DNA of 32,249 nt. It comes from Nitrospira sp. Its GTDB lineage: Bacteria; Nitrospirota; Nitrospiria; Nitrospirales; Nitrospiraceae. The notes beneath the pieces are model-generated. The model was not told the DNA's origin. It searched no databases and worked only from the letters and a program-made list of their open reading frames with translations. This document shows positions 1-8,035 of the stretch, piece by piece. How positions within the stretch are numbered: position 1 is the first letter of the stretch; the number at the start of each line of letters is the position of its first letter. The DNA lies in NCBI GenBank assembly GCA_019636915.1, contig JAHBWQ010000023.1, positions 1-32,249 of the forward strand, in the 5' to 3' direction. The position numbers and the translations under genes are program-made.

Positions 1-231
1 GCTTTTGTAGAAGAGGGGCTCGCTGTGCCACAAAATGCCGAGGACCGTGCTGAACAGGGAGTTCTCGGGGACTATGCCTTAGGGTTCGGCAAGGGATATT
101 TCATCCATGGGACGCTCTATACGCGGTTATTGGGAAAGAATGTGACGCATGGATGTATTCGGCTCAACGACAACGATCTGAAAGGTGTCTACAAGCTCGC
201 TCGAGTGGGGACACCGATCATGATCTTTTAA
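1..231 (+). CDS. L,D-transpeptidase (YkuD domain), 3' end only
   Basis: The reading frame is open from base 1, so the gene begins before the window; 76 codons are visible. The end of a YkuD catalytic domain is clear: an HGT segment, then THGCIRLNDNDLKGVY with the nucleophilic Cys in HGC and the following Arg, and the closing beta strand VGTPIMIF. Enzymes of this family form or exchange 3-3 cross-links in peptidoglycan, or attach proteins to it, in the periplasm, using an acyl-enzyme on the Cys. Thr replaces the more common Ser before HGC. The next gene starts 27 nt downstream on the same strand and appears to be a degenerate relative, so the two are probably co-transcribed. The family call is secure; the substrate cannot be told from this fragment. 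Confidence 0.88.
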   Translation, partial: AFVEEGLAVPQNAEDRAEQGVLGDYALGFGKGYFIHGTLYTRLLGKNVTHGCIRLNDNDLKGVYKLARVGTPIMIF

Positions 232-258
232 TCCACCAAGAACGCGCAGATATTGCCC

Positions 259-897
259 ATGATTCTCTGCGCCATTCTTCTCCTACTCACATTCGTCACA
301 CCGGGTTGGGGAAAGGATCCTGAGGCCTTTCCCGACCTGAATCCCAACAACCCGCAGGAACTTAAAGAAGCGACGCGTGTTCTGGAAGAAGAACTCAAGC
401 TGGCGGCCCGCCCGCAGACATACCTTCTGATCGATCTGGGCGCGAGCACGATTCATATTAAAGGTCGTGGAATCGGTCTCCATCAAATCCCCATTGAGAC
501 ATGGTCGGCAGGGCCGCGAGAGGCGTTGAAAGGGATCCACCGCTTGGTGGCACGACCACCCGTCGTCAGGAGAAAAATCGAACCGGGGGCAGCTACCGAA
601 CAAGAACCAATTTCCGTTGCGGACATGCCCACCGACTATCTGCTGTCCTTTACCCCATCTCTAAGCGTGACCGTGGTTCCCTCTGTCGTAAGTGACAGTC
701 TCTTCCAGAGTGCCGTCCTGCTCGGAAAAGTCGGATGGCACAATGTGAAGAATCGAGTGGCTCGATTCTTCGGTGACCAACCAGCCGAGTCGTCGTCCTA
801 TCTTCGATTGACCCTTACTGCCGACCATGCCCAATCGTTGGCATGGTCGCTTGTCGATGGCATGGCAATCGTCATTCGGCGTTCGTCAGATAAATAG
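259..897 (+). CDS. Secreted hypothetical protein, possible degenerate YkuD-like
   Basis: I do not recognise this 212-residue protein by name. It starts with a signal peptide (MILCAILLLLTFVTPGWG). The ATG at 259 was preferred to the TTG at 253; neither has a clear Shine-Dalgarno. Two segments resemble the edges of an L,D-transpeptidase fold: YLLIDLGASTIHIKGRGI near residue 55, like the first YkuD strands, and a closing RLTLTADHAQSLAWSLVDGM followed by AIVI, which lines up with the RLNDNDLKGVYKLARVGTPI ending of the gene just upstream. The catalytic HGC motif is absent, so if it is a relative it should be inactive. It may be a periplasmic partner or scaffold for the neighbouring enzyme. Function is inference; that it is a real secreted protein is likely. 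Confidence 0.7.
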   Translation: MILCAILLLLTFVTPGWGKDPEAFPDLNPNNPQELKEATRVLEEELKLAARPQTYLLIDLGASTIHIKGRGIGLHQIPIETWSAGPREALKGIHRLVARPPVVRRKIEPGAATEQEPISVADMPTDYLLSFTPSLSVTVVPSVVSDSLFQSAVLLGKVGWHNVKNRVARFFGDQPAESSSYLRLTLTADHAQSLAWSLVDGMAIVIRRSSDK

Positions 898-920
898 GAA
901 CACTGAGCATCGTGCTCCGG

Positions 921-949
921 TTGCCTTTTATTTGATGGTTCAATAAGAT
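921..949 (+). promoter_or_regulatory. Putative sigma-70 promoter of the pgi operon
   Basis: TTGCCT at 921-926 and TAAGAT at 944-949 are separated by 17 bp, a good fit to -35 and -10 boxes (4 of 6 in each). It lies 60 bp before the pgi start and after the stop of the preceding gene. The -10 box lies inside a perfect inverted repeat at 934-966. Confidence 0.5.
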
Positions 950-966
950 ACAAAATGTGAACCATC
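934..966. promoter_or_regulatory. Perfect 9-bp inverted repeat overlapping the pgi promoter
   Basis: GATGGTTCA (934-942) and TGAACCATC (958-966) are perfect reverse complements with a 15-nt spacer. The -10 box (944-949) lies in the spacer, which is how a repressor operator is often placed. The same sequence could also fold as a hairpin in the 5' leader. The arms are seen; the role is inferred. Confidence 0.5.
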
Positions 967-1008
967 ATGGTCTCAGCAACATCTTGTTGAACCAGGAGGG
1001 CGACGTTT

Positions 1009-2700
1009 ATGCGCACCAGTGACAAGCTGCCACCTCTGTTTCGTGCGACCATCCAGCCGACCCTTGAAACCCTGAATCGTGATCAGGTGATTGAGCGGAT
1101 CTGGTCCAAAGATTATCGACTCTGGAAACCAGACCCCAAAGAAATTCTCGATCGGTTGGGCTGGTTGACAGTACAAGATCAGATGCGTCAACAGTTCGAC
1201 TCCTTGCAGCGTTGTGTGGCGGGCGCGAAGCAATCGGGTATCAAAGATGTTGTGCTGCTGGGGATGGGGGGGAGTAGTCTTGGGCCCGAGGTCTTTCGCA
1301 AGACGTTTGGATCTCAGAAAGGAGCACCGCGACTGTGGGTTCTTGATTCTACGATTCCAGGATGGGTGCGGCAGGTCACCAAGGCCATTTCGCCGTCACG
1401 CACTCTTTTTCTGGTGGCGAGTAAGTCCGGTGGGACCATCGAAGTCATGTCGCTCTTCGCGCACTTCTGGAAACTTGTCACGAAGGCGAAGGGAAATCAC
1501 GGCGGAAAGCAGTTCGTTGCGATCACCGATCCAGGAACCGGTTTGGAAACACTGGCGAAGGAATATGGATTTGGCGAGATTTTCTCCAACCCGGCGGATA
1601 TCGGTGGACGCTATTCCGTCCTGTCACTCTTCGGGTTGGTTCCAGCGGCCCTCCTTGGGTTAAATATTTCACGGCTCCTGGACCGGGCTGCTGGCATGGC
1701 GGAACGATGCCGGTTGCAGAGAGACGCACAGGCCAATCTTGGTGCGTATCTGGGGGCTGCGATGGGCAGTCTTGCCAAAGCTGGCCGTGATAAGGTGACG
1801 GTCATTGCGTCACCCTCGCTTACAACATTTGGACTGTGGGTCGAGCAGCTGCTCGCGGAAAGTACGGGCAAGGAAGGAACCGGCCTCATTCCCATCGCGC
1901 AGGAACCGGTACTGAAACCGCGTGCCTATGGAGCCGATCGATTCTTCGTCTATCTGAAACTGAAAGGGGAGAAGAACGCAGTGCTCGATCAAGCCGTACA
2001 GGCGCTCGTGAAGGCTGATCAGCCTGTTCTTCAGCTCGATCTCCGCGATGTCTATGATCTGGGCGCTGAATTCTTCCGATGGGAGTTTGCCACTGCGGTT
2101 GCCGGCCATGTCCTTGGCATTCATCCGTTCGATCAGCCAAATGTCCAGGAGAGTAAGGACAACACGAATCGAGTGCTCGACACCTTTCAATCGACTGGTC
2201 GGTTATCGGCTCAACCAAATCACCAGCCGAAAGACGTTGCGGAAGCGTTGTCTGGTCTTCTTCAGCCGGGGTCCTACCTGTCGGTGCTTGGGTACACGAC
2301 TCCCACGCGCCCTCTAGAGGCAGCTATCGGCCGGCTTCGCCGCGCCGTCATGTCCAAATACTGCGTCGCCACGACATTTGGCTATGGGCCGCGCTATCTC
2401 CATTCAACAGGACAACTCCATAAAGGAGGACCGAATACCGGCGTGTTCTTGGAGCTAGTAGACCGCATGGCCCCTGACATCCCGATTCCCGGGAGGCCAT
2501 TCTCGTTTGGAACATTGGCGAACGCACAGGCGAGCGGTGATCTCGAATCACTCCGCACACATCATCGGGAGGCCATTCGTATCCAATTGGGACGAAATCC
2601 TGCTAGCGTCGTGGACGCCATCGCTGCTGCGGTTACAGGGACCGCGTTGTCTAGTCAGCATGCTGGAACGAAGAAACGTCGCCGGAAGACGCGCCGTTGA
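1009..2700 (+). CDS. pgi: Glucose-6-phosphate isomerase
   Basis: The 563-residue protein interconverts glucose-6-phosphate and fructose-6-phosphate in the cytoplasm. Visible motifs are GMGGSSLGPE (residues 85-94), the sugar-phosphate loop VASKSGGTIE (136-145), HPFDQPNVQESKDNTN, and the C-terminal signature YGPRYLHSTGQLHKGGP. The sequence style is that of the isomerase half of the transaldolase-isomerase fusions, but no transaldolase domain is attached here. The ATG at 1009 has AGGAGG at 994-999. The C-terminus ends in an unusual basic tail (KKRRRKTRR). First gene of the operon with pgl, glk and rpiA; pgl begins one base after the stop. In an autotroph it would feed gluconeogenic carbon toward glycogen and the pentose phosphate pathway. 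Confidence 0.93.
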   Translation: MRTSDKLPPLFRATIQPTLETLNRDQVIERIWSKDYRLWKPDPKEILDRLGWLTVQDQMRQQFDSLQRCVAGAKQSGIKDVVLLGMGGSSLGPEVFRKTFGSQKGAPRLWVLDSTIPGWVRQVTKAISPSRTLFLVASKSGGTIEVMSLFAHFWKLVTKAKGNHGGKQFVAITDPGTGLETLAKEYGFGEIFSNPADIGGRYSVLSLFGLVPAALLGLNISRLLDRAAGMAERCRLQRDAQANLGAYLGAAMGSLAKAGRDKVTVIASPSLTTFGLWVEQLLAESTGKEGTGLIPIAQEPVLKPRAYGADRFFVYLKLKGEKNAVLDQAVQALVKADQPVLQLDLRDVYDLGAEFFRWEFATAVAGHVLGIHPFDQPNVQESKDNTNRVLDTFQSTGRLSAQPNHQPKDVAEALSGLLQPGSYLSVLGYTTPTRPLEAAIGRLRRAVMSKYCVATTFGYGPRYLHSTGQLHKGGPNTGVFLELVDRMAPDIPIPGRPFSFGTLANAQASGDLESLRTHHREAIRIQLGRNPASVVDAIAAAVTGTALSSQHAGTKKRRRKTRR

Positions 2701-2701
2701 T

Positions 2702-3478
2702 ATGCCCGCCATTTCGAACATCCGCATTGCGGGCTCCGCTCAGGATTGGGCACACCAAACCGCAGCCTTCATTGCATCCGTCAGTGAACGGGCTGTTCGG
2801 TCTCATGGCCGATTCATCATGGCCCTCTCTGGCGGATCGACACCCAAAATGCTTTATCAGGTCCTTGCCTCGTCCGAGTGGAGTACGCGGCTCGATTGGA
2901 CGAAGATCTATTTCCTATTTGGCGATGAACGCTGTGTCCCTCCAGATCATCCGGACAGCAATTTCAATATGGCTCATACCGCACTGTTTCATCCACTCAC
3001 CCTTCCGCAAGATCACATTTTCAGGATGAGGGGCGAGGGTGAAGACCCGTCAGCGGTTGCACAAGAATACGAAGAGACCATCCGCCAGCTTACCAAGACG
3101 CCGTCGCCCGTGGTGCCGCGGATAGACCTTGTTCTACTTGGGCTCGGAGATGATGGACATACGGCCTCACTGTTTCCTGGGACTTCGGCCTTGCAGGAAA
3201 CAACGAAGATTGTCACAGTCGGCCATGCCCCCACAGGCATCCGGTCTCGCCTGACGCTCACCCTAGGTGTGTTGAATCGGGCCGCTATGGTACTGTTCCT
3301 CGTGACGGGCAAGAGTAAAGTCGACATGGTGCACCGAGTTCTTGAACCGGACTCAGAAGAAGATCGTTCCCTACCAGCGGCCTGTGTCAGCCCAGAGTCA
3401 GGTCAACTCGTTTGGATGCTCGACCAAGCGGCGGCACAAGGGCTGACAAAGCGACTGCCACATGAAGGAGACGCATGA
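2702..3478 (+). CDS. pgl: 6-phosphogluconolactonase
   Basis: This 258-residue protein belongs to the DevB/SOL family and hydrolyses 6-phosphogluconolactone to 6-phosphogluconate, the second step of the oxidative pentose phosphate pathway. Seen in the sequence: LSGGSTPKMLYQ (residues 42-53), FGDERCVPPDHPDSNF (73-88) and the family signature GLGDDGHTASLFPG (147-160). The frame is open further upstream inside pgi, but the ATG at 2702, one base after the pgi stop, gives the normal family N-terminus (MPAISNIRIAGSAQDW). Its stop overlaps the glk start as ATGA. Glucose-6-phosphate dehydrogenase, which makes the substrate, is not in the window. Confidence 0.92.
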   Translation: MPAISNIRIAGSAQDWAHQTAAFIASVSERAVRSHGRFIMALSGGSTPKMLYQVLASSEWSTRLDWTKIYFLFGDERCVPPDHPDSNFNMAHTALFHPLTLPQDHIFRMRGEGEDPSAVAQEYEETIRQLTKTPSPVVPRIDLVLLGLGDDGHTASLFPGTSALQETTKIVTVGHAPTGIRSRLTLTLGVLNRAAMVLFLVTGKSKVDMVHRVLEPDSEEDRSLPAACVSPESGQLVWMLDQAAAQGLTKRLPHEGDA

Positions 3479-4536
3479 TTCTCGCGGGGGACATTGGAGG
3501 AACAAAAACAAACCTGGCGCTCTATGACTGGGCGAACGAACGCGTGGACCCGCTCCGCTCAGAGAGTTTTCACAGTGCCGATTACAGCTCGCTGGAAGAC
3601 ATCTTGTCGGAATTTCTCACACCGCCGACTCCACCCGTTGGAATAGAAACATGCGAATCCGATACTAGTGACGAGCAAGGTGTCGGGCCCACTTTAGCAG
3701 CAAAGTTAACGGCGGCCTGCTTCGGAATTGCGGGACCGGTCATCGACAACCATTGCGAGACGACGAATCTCCCCTGGGTTGTGGATGGACCGACGATCGG
3801 GTCTCGATTTTCGATTCCACGCGTGCAGCTGCTCAACGATCTGGAAGCCACGGCGTATGGCATTTTGTCGCTGAGGTCTGACGAATTGGAGGTGTTGAAT
3901 GTGGGGAATCCACCCAAAAAACGACAAGCTCTTGCGCTCATTGCTGCTGGAACGGGATTAGGAGAGGGCATTCTGTTTTGGGACGGTAGATCGTATCGCC
4001 CTATGCCATCGGAAGGTGGGCACGCGGATTTCGCGCCAAATAATGATCAGGAAATCGACCTCCTTCGATATCTGCGTAGCCAGTACCTTCATGTGAGCTA
4101 TGAGCGAATTCTGTCTGGTCCAGGGCTACAAGCGATCTATGAATTCTTACGCGATACGAAGAAGAATGAGCCTACATGGCTTGCTGAAAAAATTAAGGCC
4201 GGGAATCCAGCAGCAGAGATCGCTCAAGCCGGCCTCCAGGGCCAGGCAGAAATTGCCAGGCAGGCTCTGGACCTCTTTGCGTCGATTTATGGTGCAGAAA
4301 CCGGGAACCTTGCCTTGAAGGCATTTTCACTCGACGGGGTGTATGTGGGAGGGGGGATTGCGCCCAAACTCATCACCAAACTCAAAGACGGGACATTCAT
4401 GAAAGGATTTTTGAACAAGGGGCGGTATAAAAAATTGCTGAGTAACATGCCGGTCAAAGTCATTATGAATCAACAGACCGCCCTGCTCGGTGCCGCATCT
4501 GTTGCAGGGGCCCTGTCTCTTGCGTCAACGCCATGA
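3475..4536 (+). CDS. glk: Glucokinase
   Basis: The 353-residue protein is an ATP-dependent glucokinase of the bacterial Glk family rather than the ROK type. The N-terminal phosphate-binding motif is AGDIGGTKTNLALYDW (residues 4-19). LNDLEATAYG (120-129) carries the probable catalytic Asp122, AAGTGLGEGIL (157-167) is the adenosine-side glycine loop, and EGGHADFAP (180-188) contributes glucose contacts. The start overlaps the pgl stop and the stop overlaps the rpiA start, both as ATGA, which indicates translational coupling. With pgi and pgl it links free glucose, perhaps from glycogen or disaccharide turnover, to the hexose-phosphate pool. A segment near residues 50-75 (TPPTPPVGIETCESDTSDEQ) looks like a small lineage-specific insertion. 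Confidence 0.92.
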   Translation: MILAGDIGGTKTNLALYDWANERVDPLRSESFHSADYSSLEDILSEFLTPPTPPVGIETCESDTSDEQGVGPTLAAKLTAACFGIAGPVIDNHCETTNLPWVVDGPTIGSRFSIPRVQLLNDLEATAYGILSLRSDELEVLNVGNPPKKRQALALIAAGTGLGEGILFWDGRSYRPMPSEGGHADFAPNNDQEIDLLRYLRSQYLHVSYERILSGPGLQAIYEFLRDTKKNEPTWLAEKIKAGNPAAEIAQAGLQGQAEIARQALDLFASIYGAETGNLALKAFSLDGVYVGGGIAPKLITKLKDGTFMKGFLNKGRYKKLLSNMPVKVIMNQQTALLGAASVAGALSLASTP

Positions 4537-5228
4537 CCTCATTCGATCTCGAGAACCTCAAAAAAGCTGCTGCTTTGAAGGCAGTTGAGTTTGTCCGAGA
4601 CGGGATGGTTGTTGGGCTCGGCACAGGGTCGACGGCAAAGCATCTGATACTTGCATTAGGCGAACAAGTCCGTACCGGGCTGAAACTGCGAGGCGTGCCC
4701 ACGTCACAAGAGACCGCCAGGCTTGCCAGGGAAGTCAGTATTCCGCTGATCGACGCCGAAAATCGTTGGGAGATCGATGTGGCCATTGACGGGGCCGATC
4801 AAGTCGATCCCGATTTCAATCTGATCAAAGGTGGTGGTGGCGCGCTCCTGAAGGAAAAAATCGTGGCATGGTCGGCGAAACAGTTCATTGTGATGGTCGA
4901 TCACACTAAACAGGTGCCGGTGCTCGGAGGATCCTTTCCCTTACCAATTGAGATCATCCCTTTCGGGTGGGGCAGTACCGCGCGCGAGATCGGCGCACTT
5001 ACCAACAGCCGCGTGGTGCTCAGAGAGCGAAACGGAGCGCCATTCAAAACTGAAGCTGGTCATCTTATCGTGGATGTCCATATCAACCGCATCGATCAGC
5101 CAGCTGATCTGGAAACTGCACTCAATCTGATTCCGGGTGTGGTAGAAACCGGGCTTTTTGTTGGGAGGACAAACATTTTGATTGTTAGCACACCGGATGG
5201 TGTCCAAACCGTTCATGTCCCAAGATGA
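4533..5228 (+). CDS. rpiA: Ribose-5-phosphate isomerase A
   Basis: The 231-residue protein interconverts ribose-5-phosphate and ribulose-5-phosphate. Family motifs are present in order: GLGTGSTAKHLI (residues 28-39), GVPTSQET (54-61), the catalytic region AIDGADQVDP (84-93) followed by LIKGGGGALLKEK (97-109), then VDHTKQVPVLG and PLPIEIIPFGW. Length and domain layout are normal for RpiA. In an organism that fixes carbon by the reductive TCA cycle, the gene supplies pentoses for nucleotides and closes the non-oxidative pentose phosphate branch. It is the last sugar gene of the operon; an aminopeptidase follows on the same strand. Confidence 0.94.
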   Translation: MTSFDLENLKKAAALKAVEFVRDGMVVGLGTGSTAKHLILALGEQVRTGLKLRGVPTSQETARLAREVSIPLIDAENRWEIDVAIDGADQVDPDFNLIKGGGGALLKEKIVAWSAKQFIVMVDHTKQVPVLGGSFPLPIEIIPFGWGSTAREIGALTNSRVVLRERNGAPFKTEAGHLIVDVHINRIDQPADLETALNLIPGVVETGLFVGRTNILIVSTPDGVQTVHVPR

Positions 5229-5370
5229 TGACGAGTCTATCAATCGACGAGAAATCTTCCTTGCGCTTCGTCGCCGAATACGCTTCCTTCTGGCCGTCCC
5301 GATAGCGTATACATTCCTACCATCGGCATTCCCAAACGCTACTGTCACGGCTAGACCCAAAGGTGCCTAC

Positions 5371-7950
5371 ATGACGCTCGACGAGACTCTCAAGATCGAC
5401 CCGTATCGACTGCCACGACATGTGATCCCCACTCGGTATGAGCTTCGGCTCGAACCGGACCTTACGACTGCAGCATTCACCGGTCATGTCACAATTAGTC
5501 TTACCGTGCACCAGACAACGCAGACGATCTTCTTGAACGCGGTCGATCTTGTGTTCAATTCCGCTAAGATCGAAGGACAAGGTGGGTATAGAATTGATGC
5601 GACCGCTGAATTGGACCCTTTGCTCCAACGGGTCGTGCTCTTATTTGAACATCCGATTTCACAAGGTGCCTGGAAGCTACAGCTCTCGTTCCATGGGAAG
5701 CTCAACGACCAGCTCCGTGGATTCTATCGCAGTACTTACAAGGACTCGTCAGGAATGGTGCAAACGATGGCTGCCACACAGTTCGAAGCCACCGATGCCC
5801 GTCGTGCGTTCCCCTGTTGGGATGAGCCTGATTTCAAAGCTGTCTTTGCAACCACATTGGTTGTCGATCCTCGCCTCACGGCCATTTCCAATACCTCGGT
5901 CCTATCCGAGTCTCAAAAGGACAACAAAAAGGTGGTCCAGTTTGTTGATACGATCAAAATGTCAACGTATCTCGTGGCGTTTGTCGTGGGACGGATGGAG
6001 GCCACCGAAGCCGTCTTGGTAGGAAAGACGCCGCTTCGGCTCTGGACCGTTCCAGGCAAGCAACCACTCACTCCATTTGGAGAGGCGATTGCGGCAGCCT
6101 CACTCCGGTTTTTTGAGGACTACTACGGTATTCCATACCCGGGCGATAAGCTCGATCTTCTTGCTATTCCAGACTTTGCCTCTGGAGCCATGGAAAATTT
6201 CGGCGCCATCACGTTTCGAGAGACAGCGCTGCTTGTCGATCAACAGACGGGAACTCACGCGGAATTGGAGCGAGTTGCCGATGTGGTAGCGCATGAGAAC
6301 GCACATATGTGGTTCGGTGATCTCGTCACCATGTCCTGGTGGAATGGGCTGTGGCTGAATGAGGCCTTTGCCACGTTCATGGAAATGCTGGCGGTCGATG
6401 CTTGGAAACCGGAATGGAAACGGTGGGACTCCTTCGCCGTCGCACGATCTGCTGCTTTTTCCGTCGATGGATTGGTGAGTACCCGATCGATTGAATATCC
6501 CGTCCAGGCTCCCAAGGATGCTGACGCAATGTTCGATATTCTGACCTACGAAAAAGGAGCCTCGGTTCTGCGTATGTTGGAACAATACATCGGGCCCACC
6601 GTCTTCCGAGACGGGGTGCGGAACTATCTGCGTACCCATGCCCATGGTAATGCGGATACAAAGGATCTCTGGGTCGCATTAGGCAACGTCGCACACCAAC
6701 CGGTTCCTGAGCTGATGAACGGCTGGATCTTTCAACCAGGCTTCCCATTAATCACGGTGGATCTCGACGGCCAAGCACTCCGGCTGTCACAGCAGCGCTT
6801 TACCTATCTCGGACAGAAGCCAGCCTTGGATCAGCGTTGGCAGGTGCCTATTCAGATACGCTTGGTCATCGGTGACCGTACAGAACATCGCCAGCTCTTG
6901 CTGACGGAACGTGAAACTGTCATTTCACTGCCAACAGGAGTGACCGCCGTCCTTGTGAATGAGGGCGGTCACGGGTTTTATCGAGTCCACCATCGTGGGC
7001 CCCTCCTACAGAACTTATTGGATCAAGGACTCGACCGCTTATCCGCGATTGAGAGATTTGCCCTGGTCAGCGACGTCTGGGCCACGACCGTAGCCGGGTT
7101 GATGCCGCTCGCCGAATATCTCCATCTCGCGGCACAGTTTCAGGACGAACGAGACAAGAATGTGTGGGCGGTGCTACTGGAGTCATGCTCATTCCTGAAT
7201 CGGATCATTGCAGCGGAGGATCGAACGGCACTTGAAGCCTTCGTCCGTGCTCTGGTGACACCAGTCGTCACGGATCTGGGATGGGATCCGAAGCCGGGAG
7301 AATCCGATCTCATGAAACAATTGCGAGGAGAGCTGCTCGGGGCTCTTGGCAAGCTTGGGAACGATCGAAACACGCAGCAACAGGCAGCAGAGCGGTATCG
7401 ACGATATAGGACCGATCCGATGACCATTGATGCGAACGTCGTTCCCGCGCTGGTCAGCATTCTGGCCTATACCGGCGACGAGGTACGGTATGAGGAGTTT
7501 TCCGAGCGCTATCGGACCGCCACAACCCCACAAGAAGAACGACGCTACCTCTTTTCGCTTGCTGCATTTTCCCATGCACCCTTACTCGACCGCACGTTGG
7601 CACGGACGATCAACGGAGAAATTCGTACACAGGACGCTCCCTTCATTGTTGGGGGTCTCCTGACGAATGTGTACGGGTGTGAGCGGGCCTGGGAGTTTGT
7701 GAAGGCCAACTGGGATCAGATGGATAAGTTGTTTCCAAAGCAGGGCCTCAGGCGCATGTGCGGGGGCATCGTTGGTCTGGCCACACCGGAACTCGAACAG
7801 GACGTGCAGAGGTTCTTTCACTCTCGCAAGATCGATCTGGGGGGGAAAACCTTGGATCAGTACTTGGAGCAACTCCGTGTGGCCGTCTCGTTCCGTGAAC
7901 GGGAAGGAGCGACACTGCACCGCACGTTCTGCAGCTTGCTCAATCTCTGA
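5371..7950 (+). CDS. M1 family zinc aminopeptidase
   Basis: An 859-residue metallopeptidase that removes N-terminal residues from peptides. The exopeptidase motif GAMEN is at residues 272-276. The zinc motif HENAH is at 308-312, with the third ligand Glu in LWLNEAFAT, about 18 residues further on. The C-terminal half is the helical ERAP1-C-like domain. The frame is open back to a TTG at 5182 and an ATG at 5215 inside rpiA. I chose the ATG at 5371 because AAAGGTG lies 5 nt upstream and the protein then begins like cytoplasmic family members (MTLDETLKIDPYRLPRHV). If 5215 is used instead, the extra 52 residues contain an arginine-rich and then hydrophobic stretch that could act as a membrane signal. 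It probably shares the transcript of the sugar operon. Confidence 0.9.
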   Translation: MTLDETLKIDPYRLPRHVIPTRYELRLEPDLTTAAFTGHVTISLTVHQTTQTIFLNAVDLVFNSAKIEGQGGYRIDATAELDPLLQRVVLLFEHPISQGAWKLQLSFHGKLNDQLRGFYRSTYKDSSGMVQTMAATQFEATDARRAFPCWDEPDFKAVFATTLVVDPRLTAISNTSVLSESQKDNKKVVQFVDTIKMSTYLVAFVVGRMEATEAVLVGKTPLRLWTVPGKQPLTPFGEAIAAASLRFFEDYYGIPYPGDKLDLLAIPDFASGAMENFGAITFRETALLVDQQTGTHAELERVADVVAHENAHMWFGDLVTMSWWNGLWLNEAFATFMEMLAVDAWKPEWKRWDSFAVARSAAFSVDGLVSTRSIEYPVQAPKDADAMFDILTYEKGASVLRMLEQYIGPTVFRDGVRNYLRTHAHGNADTKDLWVALGNVAHQPVPELMNGWIFQPGFPLITVDLDGQALRLSQQRFTYLGQKPALDQRWQVPIQIRLVIGDRTEHRQLLLTERETVISLPTGVTAVLVNEGGHGFYRVHHRGPLLQNLLDQGLDRLSAIERFALVSDVWATTVAGLMPLAEYLHLAAQFQDERDKNVWAVLLESCSFLNRIIAAEDRTALEAFVRALVTPVVTDLGWDPKPGESDLMKQLRGELLGALGKLGNDRNTQQQAAERYRRYRTDPMTIDANVVPALVSILAYTGDEVRYEEFSERYRTATTPQEERRYLFSLAAFSHAPLLDRTLARTINGEIRTQDAPFIVGGLLTNVYGCERAWEFVKANWDQMDKLFPKQGLRRMCGGIVGLATPELEQDVQRFFHSRKIDLGGKTLDQYLEQLRVAVSFREREGATLHRTFCSLLNL

Positions 7951-8035
7951 ATGAAAGACGCGGTCATGCCCGTGCGCATCTCCGTGACCAAGGAGCGTTC
8001 AGCGGGAACGCAGGGTCATAGCCTGAGCATCGCCA

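Noticed and set aside
905..930. Possible intrinsic terminator after the secreted hypothetical gene (GAGCA/TGCTC followed by CCTTTTATTT)
   Set aside because: The stem is only 5 bp and the T-rich part overlaps the better-supported pgi promoter.
1214..1663. 149-codon frame overlapping pgi on the same strand
   Set aside because: The overlapping frame encodes a complete isomerase with all motifs; this one has no recognisable sequence.
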